From the NCBI RefSeq assembly GCF_024169515.1, contig NZ_JAMKCQ010000001.1:1116001-1180000 (forward strand): a DNA stretch of 64,000 nucleotides, given 5' to 3'. Shown in pieces: positions 58,205 through 64,000 of this stretch (position 1 is the first letter of the stretch; the number at the start of each line of letters is the position of its first letter). The DNA comes from Erwinia aphidicola. GTDB taxonomy: Bacteria > Pseudomonadota > Gammaproteobacteria > Enterobacterales > Enterobacteriaceae. Below the pieces are notes generated by a model. That model had not been told where the DNA came from, did no database searches, and worked only from the letters and a program-made list of their open reading frames with translations. The translations under genes and the position numbers were made by a program.

Positions 58205-58603
58205 TTAATAGGTCATGCAGGCCGCATTCAGGATACCGACGCCGGTGGAGACGCCACCCAGGAATAACCCGGCCGCCACGCTGTTGTCTTCGATACGTTG
58301 ACTGATATCGCGCATAAACAGGCGCACGGCGGTAAAGACGATGAGCTGGATCACCAGCGCCACGGCGCCCCACACCAGGTAATCGACCAGATTAATGGAG
58401 TTAATCGCTACGCTGGCGAGCGGAATGATATAGCCCAGTAGCGCACCGATAAACCCCCAGGTTGCCGCCAGATTATTCTCTTTAATTAAGCGCCATTCGT
58501 TATGCGGCGTAATTCGCGTGTAGATAAACAGAAATATCAGCACCATCGCGATGCTGGTGAGAAAATAGGAGCCGAAAGCGAGGATCAAATACAAGGTAGC
58601 CAT
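58205..58603 (-). CDS. yjfL: DUF350 inner-membrane protein YjfL
   Basis: The 132-residue protein has four membrane helices and the family motif TPHNEWRLIKENNLAA near residue 34. ATG at 58603 after a CAGGAC site gives the same length as E. coli YjfL; a longer frame of 14 residues is not credible. Function unknown; in E. coli it belongs to the yjfIJKL operon, whereas here it stands alone beside nrdG, two bp from its stop. Confidence 0.87.
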   Translation of the reverse strand: MATLYLILAFGSYFLTSIAMVLIFLFIYTRITPHNEWRLIKENNLAATWGFIGALLGYIIPLASVAINSINLVDYLVWGAVALVIQLIVFTAVRLFMRDISQRIEDNSVAAGLFLGGVSTGVGILNAACMTY

Positions 58604-58780
58604 AGAGTCGTCCTGATTTATGGAGGTGCGGCAAAGAATTATCATAAAGTGCGCTATTCACAAACGCCAGCCGCCTGCGTCTTCTTTACCTTTAATGCCA
58701 TTCGGAATCGACCTGGTTGATTTTCTGCATGTGTGAACCACACTTATCCCTATCAACCACTCAAGTTCACAGGAGAAAAT

Positions 58781-59302
58781 ATGAGCAAGAAGATTGCAGT
58801 GTTAATTACCGATGAATTTGAAGATTCGGAGTTCACCTCCCCGGCCAAAGCCTATAAAGAGGCTGGCCACGAAGTGATTACCATTGATACCGAGGCAGGA
58901 AAAACCATCACCGGCAAACAGGGTGATGCCAAAGTGAAGATAGACAAATCTATCGATGACGTGCAGCCGGCGGATTTTGACGCCCTGCTGCTCCCGGGTG
59001 GTCACTCCCCGGATACGCTGCGCGGTGATGACCGTTTCGTCGCCTTTACTAAAGAGTTTGTCGCGCTGGGCCGACCGGTGTTTGCTATCTGCCACGGACC
59101 TCAGCTGCTGATCAGCGCCAACGCCGTACGCGGGCGGCAGATGACCACCGTGAAAGCGATCGTTATCGATCTGAAAAATGCCGGTGCTGACTTCTACGAT
59201 CAAGAGGTAGTGGTGGATAATGAGCGCCTGGTCACCAGCCGCACGCCGGACGACCTGCCAGCCTTCAATCGTGAATCACTGCGTATTCTTAACGCACTCT
59301 AA
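58781..59302 (+). CDS. yhbO: DJ-1/PfpI family protein deglycase-type YhbO
   Basis: The 173 residues match YhbO, a DJ-1 superfamily enzyme proposed to remove methylglyoxal and glyoxal adducts or act as a glyoxalase. The nucleophile is Cys near residue 104 in FAICHGPQLL, with His next to it, and Glu near residue 12 in DEFEDSEF. ATG at 58781 after AGGAG is the start; the frame extends 16 codons earlier without a site. The following genes yhbQ-yhbS-ubiTUV are in E. coli order. Confidence 0.94.
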   Translation: MSKKIAVLITDEFEDSEFTSPAKAYKEAGHEVITIDTEAGKTITGKQGDAKVKIDKSIDDVQPADFDALLLPGGHSPDTLRGDDRFVAFTKEFVALGRPVFAICHGPQLLISANAVRGRQMTTVKAIVIDLKNAGADFYDQEVVVDNERLVTSRTPDDLPAFNRESLRILNAL

Positions 59303-59405
59303 CCCGCTGGCCAGCTGCGGCTGGCCCGCCATCGCTTTACCGATACTCCCCTACGCAGCTGATATGCGCTAAAGTACCCGCAGATTTATCACCCTGAGAC
59401 AGCCT

Positions 59406-59711
59406 ATGAATTCTGCGGCATCCGGCGACTGGCGGCTCTATATCCTGCGCACCGCCAGCGGCATGCTCTATACCGGGATCACCAATGACGTGCAGCGGCG
59501 CTTCGCCCAGCATCAGTGCGGCAAAGGGGCGAAAGCCTTGCGCGGCAAGGGTCCGCTCGAGCTGATGTTTCACTGCGAAGCCGGGGACCGTTCGCTGGCG
59601 TCAAAGCTGGAGTATCAGGTGAAGCAGTTAAAACGGCAGGAAAAAATCAGGCTGGTGGAGCACCAGCCCGTGTCATTGGTATTGTGGCTGAACACGCTCA
59701 GAGGCGGTTAA
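59406..59711 (+). CDS. yhbQ: GIY-YIG nuclease superfamily protein YhbQ
   Basis: The 101-residue protein is a single GIY-YIG fold ([18 protein letters not shown], near residues 9-26) with the conserved catalytic region FAQHQ and [10 protein letters not shown]. coli YhbQ is linked to DNA repair. Its stop overlaps the yhbS stop region by 14 bp, convergent. Confidence 0.92.
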   Translation: MNSAASGDWRLYILRTASGMLYTGITNDVQRRFAQHQCGKGAKALRGKGPLELMFHCEAGDRSLASKLEYQVKQLKRQEKIRLVEHQPVSLVLWLNTLRGG

Positions 59712-60201
59712 ACGGCGCCGAATACTCGATGCGCCCTTCTGCACCGCTGAACGCATCCTCCGCCAGCTTATAGACCTGAAACGCCGCTTCGCTGTTCTGC
59801 CATTTGCACTGCAGGCCTTGACGCGCTGCCGGTTCAAAGCCATAACGCCCGAAGTATGCCGGGTCGCCCAGCACTACCACCGCGGCATAGCCAAACTCAT
59901 TCAGCGTATCCAGCCCTTCATAAATCAGCTGTTTGCCCAGCCCCTGCTTACGCACGCTCTCATCCACCGCCAGCGGCGCCAGCCCCACCCACTGACGATC
60001 TTCTTCCGCCAGCGTAACCGGGCTGAACGCCGCATAGCCGAGAACCTGGCCTTCATCATCGGTGGCGACGACGCCGAGCGTTAACAAGCCATCTTCCCGC
60101 AGCTGCTGCACCAGTTCAGCTTCCGCTGAGGTGGGAAAACAGCGACGCAGCAGGCTGTCGATGCTGGCAGCATCCACTCCAATTTCTGTACGAATTAACA
60201 T
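59698..60201 (-). CDS. yhbS: GNAT acetyltransferase YhbS
   Basis: The 167-residue GNAT protein has the acetyl-CoA loop [11 protein letters not shown] near residue 88 and aligns with YhbS along its length. In E. coli yhbS is next to ubiT, and the two overlap here by 7 bp. The substrate is unknown. Confidence 0.9.
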   Translation of the reverse strand: MLIRTEIGVDAASIDSLLRRCFPTSAEAELVQQLREDGLLTLGVVATDDEGQVLGYAAFSPVTLAEEDRQWVGLAPLAVDESVRKQGLGKQLIYEGLDTLNEFGYAAVVVLGDPAYFGRYGFEPAARQGLQCKWQNSEAAFQVYKLAEDAFSGAEGRIEYSAPFNRL

Positions 60202-60722
60202 GTTGCACCTACGCGACCCGTAGGGGAAATCGCGCCCTCGTTCAGTCCGGCTTCAACAAAATCAGCCAGTTGCATAAGTCCGATGCGCAACGGCGTCGGC
60301 ATGGATTCAAGATCAACCGCATCCATCAGGTTTTTCACTTCCAGACCCAGCTCGGTATCTCCTTCGATAATCAGGCGACGCTGGAAAAACAGCGTATCGG
60401 GATCCACCCTGCGGGCAGCGATTAACAGCAGATCGTTGGCTTCTGCACGAAACCAGACATCTGCCGTTTCCCGATTGGCTACCTGCAGTCGCCCCTGTTC
60501 CAGCGTGACTGACCAACGCAGCCCGAGGTCAGTGACCTCAATCCCTAACCAGCGCCCCTCAAGAAAGTCTAGCTCACCTTCCGCCAGTGCCTGTTGAAAC
60601 TGCCAGCGTAACAGCGACTGCAGCAACGGCTTCTTCAATGCGAACGGGGTAAACCGCAGCGGGAAACGCAACAATTGCGGCCCCTTACGGACACAGTGGG
60701 TGCGTAGCGGGTTCAACACCAT
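60195..60722 (-). CDS. ubiT: Ubiquinone biosynthesis accessory factor UbiT
   Basis: SCP2-domain lipid-binding protein needed for O2-independent ubiquinone synthesis with UbiU and UbiV. The 175 residues fit UbiT (formerly YhbT): an N-terminal amphipathic part and the SCP2 fold, with DPDTLFFQRRLIIEGDTELGL near residue 105 (split at FFQRRL). ATG at 60722 has AAGGAG 7 nt upstream; a GTG two codons earlier is possible but worse. Divergent from ubiUV. Confidence 0.95.
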   Translation of the reverse strand: MVLNPLRTHCVRKGPQLLRFPLRFTPFALKKPLLQSLLRWQFQQALAEGELDFLEGRWLGIEVTDLGLRWSVTLEQGRLQVANRETADVWFRAEANDLLLIAARRVDPDTLFFQRRLIIEGDTELGLEVKNLMDAVDLESMPTPLRIGLMQLADFVEAGLNEGAISPTGRVGATC

Positions 60723-60852
60723 TATCACTCCTTACGAATAAATTTCGGCTATTTTGCCATACTGGCAAAACGCGTCAGACGGCTGGATCAACAAAGTGCG
60801 CGAACTATAGGGGTTTTATCCAGAGAATCGAACCCCATCAATACGCCAATAG

Positions 60853-60894
60853 CTGCCTTAAATCAAAATTTGTCGCAGCCTTCCTCACTAAACT
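60853..60894 (+). promoter_or_regulatory. FNR-like half-site and -10 before ubiU
   Basis: ATCAA at 60862-60866 is a perfect right half of an FNR site centred near 60859.5; TAAACT (60889-60894) is a -10 in the right place for activation from -41.5. The left half (CTGCC) is poor. Confidence 0.4.
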
Positions 60895-60927
60895 CATCGA
60901 TTCTACTGATAAGTTGGATTCGATTAC

Positions 60928-61923
60928 ATGGAACTTCTCTGCCCGGCCGGAAACCTTCCGGCGCTGAAGGCTGCCATTGAAAACGGCGCTGATGCGGTTT
61001 ACATCGGTCTGAAAGATGAAACCAACGCCCGTCATTTTGCCGGACTGAACTTCAGCGATAAACGCCTGCAGGAAGCGGCAAATTATGTGCATCAGCGCAG
61101 GCGTAAGCTGCACGTCGCCATTAATACCTTTGCCCATCCTGACGGTTTCAACCGCTGGCAGCGCGCTGTGGATATGGCCGCCCACGCCGGAGCCGATGCT
61201 TTAATCCTGGCAGATATCGCCATGCTGGCGTATGCCGCCGAGCGATATCCCCATATTGAGCGTCACGTTTCCGTGCAGGCTTCCGCGACCAATGCCGCCG
61301 CGTTGCGCTTTTACCAGCGTAACTTCGATGTGGCACGCGTGGTATTGCCGCGCGTGCTATCGATGCATCAGGTGCGCCAGCTGGCACGCGACACGGAGGT
61401 TGCGCTGGAAGTATTTGCCTTTGGCAGCCTGTGCATCATGGCCGAGGGGCGCTGCTATCTCTCCTCTTATCTCACCGGCGAGTCACCGAATACCGTTGGC
61501 GCCTGCTCTCCTGCGCGCTTTGTACGCTGGCAGCAGACGCCTGCCGGGCTGGAGTCGCGCCTGAATGAGGTGCTGATCGACCGTTATGGTGCCGGTGAAA
61601 ACGCGGGCTATCCTACGCTGTGCAAAGGGCGCTACAAGGTGGCAGAAACGCCTTATCACGCGCTGGAAGAGCCCACCAGCCTGAATACCCTTGCACTGCT
61701 GCCGGCGCTGCTGGCGGCCAATATTGCCTCGGTAAAAATTGAAGGTCGCCAGCGCAGCCCGGCATACGTTGAACAGGTGACGCGCATCTGGCGCCAGGCC
61801 ATTGACCGCTGCCAAGCCGACCCGGCCCATTACGCGCCGCAGCCGCAGTGGATGACGGCACTCAGTGCACTGAGCGAAGGTACGCAGACGACCCTTGGCG
61901 CTTATCACCGCCAGTGGCAGTAG
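60928..61923 (+). CDS. ubiU: O2-independent ubiquinone hydroxylase subunit UbiU
   Basis: Peptidase U32-type protein; UbiU and UbiV form a [4Fe-4S] heterodimer that hydroxylates the quinone ring without O2, with prephenate as oxygen donor in E. coli. The 331 residues start ELLCPAGNLPALKAAIE and have conserved cysteines at CIMAEGRCY near residue 170-178, ACSPARF near 193 and LCKGRY near 232, the E. coli cluster ligands. ubiV follows after 9 bp. Confidence 0.96.
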   Translation: MELLCPAGNLPALKAAIENGADAVYIGLKDETNARHFAGLNFSDKRLQEAANYVHQRRRKLHVAINTFAHPDGFNRWQRAVDMAAHAGADALILADIAMLAYAAERYPHIERHVSVQASATNAAALRFYQRNFDVARVVLPRVLSMHQVRQLARDTEVALEVFAFGSLCIMAEGRCYLSSYLTGESPNTVGACSPARFVRWQQTPAGLESRLNEVLIDRYGAGENAGYPTLCKGRYKVAETPYHALEEPTSLNTLALLPALLAANIASVKIEGRQRSPAYVEQVTRIWRQAIDRCQADPAHYAPQPQWMTALSALSEGTQTTLGAYHRQWQ

Positions 61924-61932
61924 GAGAACGGT

Positions 61933-62811
61933 ATGAAATATTCCCTCGGGCCGGTGCTGTGGTACTGGCCTAAAGAGACGCTGCAGGCGTTTTACCAGGC
62001 CGCAGCGCACAGTGAGGCCGAGATTATCTACCTTGGCGAATCGGTATGCAGCAAGCGCCGCAGTACTAAAGCAGCCGACTGGCTGGCGCTGGCAAAAGAT
62101 CTGGCCGCCGCTGGCAAGCAGGTGGTGCTCAGCACCCTGGCGCTGGTGCAGTCACCTTCCGAGCTGACGGAGCTGAAGCGCTATGTGGATAACGGCGAGT
62201 TTCTGATTGAGGCGAACGACGTCGGCGCCGTCACCCTGGCCTGTGACGCGGGCGTACCGTTTGTTGCCGGGCCTGCGCTGAATATCTATAACGCGGTGAC
62301 GCTGCAGCTGCTGCTGAAAATGGGCATGATGCGCTGGTGTATGCCGGTCGAGCTGTCGCGTGACTGGCTGGCGCAGCTGCTGCTGCAGTGTGACGAACTG
62401 GGGATCCGCCAGCAGTTTGAAGTCGAGGTGCTGAGCTATGGTTATCTGCCACTGGCGTACTCTGCCCGCTGTTTTAGCGCCCGCGCTGAAAACCGCAGTA
62501 AGGACGAGTGCCAGACCTGCTGTATTGACTACCCGCACGGGCGCCAGGTGCGCACCCAGGAAGATCAGCCGGTGTTTGTGCTGAACGGTATTCAGACCAT
62601 GAGCGGCTACTGCTACAACCTGGGTAACGATCTGCTGTCGATGCAGGGGCTGGTGGATATTGTGCGCCTGTCGCCGCAGGGAGATGACACGCTGGCAATG
62701 ATCGAGCGCTTTCGCGCCAATGAAACCGGCAGGCAGCCGCTGAGCCTGGCGCGATCGGCCGACTGCAACGGCTACTGGCAGCGGGTGGCGGGGTTAGAGT
62801 TGGTGGATTAA
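61933..62811 (+). CDS. ubiV: O2-independent ubiquinone hydroxylase subunit UbiV
   Basis: Partner of UbiU. The 292 residues carry four cluster cysteines: Cys39 in ESVCSKRR, ARCFSARAENRSKDECQTCC near residues 180-197 (split at SKDEC). The ATG follows AGGAGAACG. It closes the ubiUV operon and is followed by the palindrome array. Confidence 0.96.
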   Translation: MKYSLGPVLWYWPKETLQAFYQAAAHSEAEIIYLGESVCSKRRSTKAADWLALAKDLAAAGKQVVLSTLALVQSPSELTELKRYVDNGEFLIEANDVGAVTLACDAGVPFVAGPALNIYNAVTLQLLLKMGMMRWCMPVELSRDWLAQLLLQCDELGIRQQFEVEVLSYGYLPLAYSARCFSARAENRSKDECQTCCIDYPHGRQVRTQEDQPVFVLNGIQTMSGYCYNLGNDLLSMQGLVDIVRLSPQGDDTLAMIERFRANETGRQPLSLARSADCNGYWQRVAGLELVD

Positions 62812-62826
62812 CAACGCCATCAATAC

Positions 62827-63076
62827 GGGCGGGGCATGCCGCCGCCCCTACTCATATTCATGTAGGGGCCGGGCATGCCACCGCCCCTAATCATATTCAT
62901 GTAGGGGTCGGGCGTGCGCCGCCCCAAATCATATTCATGTAGGGGTCGGGCGTGCGCCGCCCCTAATCATATTCATGTAGGGGTCGGGCGTGCGCCGCCC
63001 CAAATCATATTCATGTAGGGGTCGGGCGTGCGCCGCCCCAAATCATATTCATGTAGGGGTCGGGCATGCCCGACCC
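62827..63076. repeat. Array of seven GTAG palindromes
   Basis: An inverted copy (62827-62851, head CTAC) is followed by six forward copies with GTAG at 62862, 62901, 62939, 62977, 63015 and 63053 (steps 39, 38, 38, 38, 38). Inner copies read GTAGGGGTCGGGCGTGCG then CCGCCCC and share the linker TCATATTCAT. Only the last copy is a perfect palindrome (CGGGCATGCCCG); the inner ones have decayed right arms and are nearly identical to each other, pointing to recent tandem growth. Confidence 0.92.
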
Positions 63077-63080
63077 ACCG

Positions 63081-64000
63081 TCAATGGCGACGATCGAGGT
63101 AGTCGCGCAGCTTTCCGACCCCCATCCCCAGTACCGTGTAGACCACCGCCATGATCAGCAGCATCACCACATCTTTACTCACTTCGCTAAGCGGCAGCCC
63201 CATCTGATTCACCCCCGCTATCATCCGCGTGCCCCAGGTTGAGGGCAGCATCATCGAAATGCAGCGCACCCAGTCTGGCATCGACTGCACCGGCCACAGC
63301 GTGCCGGAAAGGTAGTAGACCGGGGTGGTAATAAACGACAGCGAAAAGTAGATGCGCTCTACCTCACGCAGGCACTCGGTCACCAGCTTCGCCAGGCCCA
63401 GCACCGCCAGCTGGAACGGCAACGTCAGCATCAGCAGCTCGGGGATACTGGCCGTTTGACGGTAGCCCAGCACCCATGGCCACAGGGCAAACAGCACGAC
63501 AGAAAGAAACAGCCAGATGGGTATCAGCGCGGAGAGCGTGCCCAGCGTCACCGGCAGGGGCAAGGCGCCTTTGCTGCGCAGCGTCATGCTGACGCGCACG
63601 CCGGCAATCAGCAGCGAGTGCTGCAGCAGCATCACCAGCAGGCCGGGAAAGACAATCGCTGCAAAGCTGATCCCCGGGTTAAACACATCGATGGCCTGGC
63701 CAATAAACGGCGTCAGCACCACCGAGGCCTGCCGTTCGCTAAAGCCCGCCATCATCATCAGCTTGAGATTATAGTGCCCTAAAACCTGCTGCCAGGCGGC
63801 CATGACATCCTGCTGGATCTGGCCATTCGCCAGGCGGTTGGTGGCATCTCCGTAGACCGGCAGGGTGACCTCTTTCCCCGCCAGCATCTTCTGTTCCATA
63901 TCCTGCGGCAGAATAATCACCGCAAATAGTTTGCGCAGGCCAAGGTCGCTGAGCGCCTGCGGCAGGCTGCTGTAGGCTACGTTGGTGATTTTCGGCGTGG
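63081..64000 (-). CDS. ABC-2 type transport permease, 5'-truncated by window end
   Basis: The reading frame is open to the last base of the window, so the N-terminus lies outside; about 306 residues are visible. The C-terminal part has about five membrane segments and the ABC-2 permease pattern (ISFAAIVFPGLLVMLLQHSLL, split near FAAIVFPG; FITTPVYYLSGTLWPV near the end), as in YhhJ/YbhS-type drug or lipid exporters. The GTG at 63920 is internal, not a start. ATP-binding and membrane fusion partners must lie upstream, beyond the window. Confidence 0.82.
   Translation of the reverse strand, partial: TPKITNVAYSSLPQALSDLGLRKLFAVIILPQDMEQKMLAGKEVTLPVYGDATNRLANGQIQQDVMAAWQQVLGHYNLKLMMMAGFSERQASVVLTPFIGQAIDVFNPGISFAAIVFPGLLVMLLQHSLLIAGVRVSMTLRSKGALPLPVTLGTLSALIPIWLFLSVVLFALWPWVLGYRQTASIPELLMLTLPFQLAVLGLAKLVTECLREVERIYFSLSFITTPVYYLSGTLWPVQSMPDWVRCISMMLPSTWGTRMIAGVNQMGLPLSEVSKDVVMLLIMAVVYTVLGMGVGKLRDYLDRRH

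Noticed and set aside
62827..63076. CRISPR array
   Set aside because: The repeats are regular but the intervening 10-15 bp are the same in every unit, so there are no unique spacers, and no cas gene is present.

Overview
The window is a gene-dense, high-GC stretch of an Enterobacterales chromosome. Gene content and protein sequences look like the Erwiniaceae (Pantoea/Erwinia type): miaE is present, uxaC-uxaB-uxaA form one operon, proteins are E. coli-like but clearly diverged, and many GTAG-headed palindromes sit between genes. Assignment to that family is an inference from gene content; nothing here fixes genus or species. No rRNA, tRNA, prophage, transposase or CRISPR array was seen. Nearly all of the sequence is accounted for by about 66 protein genes.

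Layout. 0-20.3 kb follows the E. coli lptFG-to-treC neighbourhood: end of a DUF445 gene, lptG-lptF divergent from pepA, holC-valS, an M48 protease with yjgN, yjgM, miaE, rraB, argF, the pyrL-pyrB-pyrI operon with its attenuator, ridA, a periplasmic GH20 hexosaminidase and treC. 20.3-34 kb holds the galacturonate genes uxaCBA, exuT and exuR, then yqjA-mzrA, yqjC-D-E-K, yqjF, yqjG, a small membrane peptide, yhaJ and yhaK. 34-40.8 kb is accessory: a beta-carbonic anhydrase/SulP transporter pair, a 0.7 kb AT-rich gap, and a four-gene operon (aromatic-acid MFS permease, gallate dioxygenase, lactonase-type amidohydrolase, type II dehydroquinase). 40.8-49.5 kb holds epmA, frdABCD, blc, ecnB, efp, epmB and sstT. 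49.5-55.5 kb is accessory again: a SWIM-SNF2 helicase, a 608-residue FAD/NAD(P)-binding protein of unknown role and a divergent YbfB-type MFS protein. 55.6-62.8 kb carries nrdDG, yjfL, yhbO, yhbQ, yhbS and ubiT/ubiU-ubiV. The window ends in a palindrome array and a partial ABC-2 permease.

How the genes work together. Three themes recur. Anaerobic life: fumarate reductase, anaerobic ribonucleotide reductase and O2-independent ubiquinone synthesis (UbiTUV), each with an FNR-like half-site upstream. EF-P modification: Efp, EpmA and EpmB are all here. Growth on plant material: galacturonate catabolism, trehalose-6-phosphate hydrolysis, chitin-oligosaccharide hydrolysis and a possible dehydroquinate/gallate route.

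Most notable. (1) A family of GTAG-headed REP-like palindromes in at least nine intergenic places, expanded to a seven-copy array at 62827-63076 and a 3 x 40 bp tandem at 15951-16068. (2) The compact permease-gallate dioxygenase-amidohydrolase-dehydroquinase operon, which does not match a complete known pathway. (3) A 184 bp nested inverted-repeat element between frdD and blc. (4) Twin NrdR boxes plus an FNR-like site crowding the nrdD start. (5) An unassigned FAD/NAD(P) protein of lower GC divergent from an MFS gene. None of these is proved to be a new system; the sequence alone gives strong structure for 1, 3 and 4 and suggestive context for 2 and 5.
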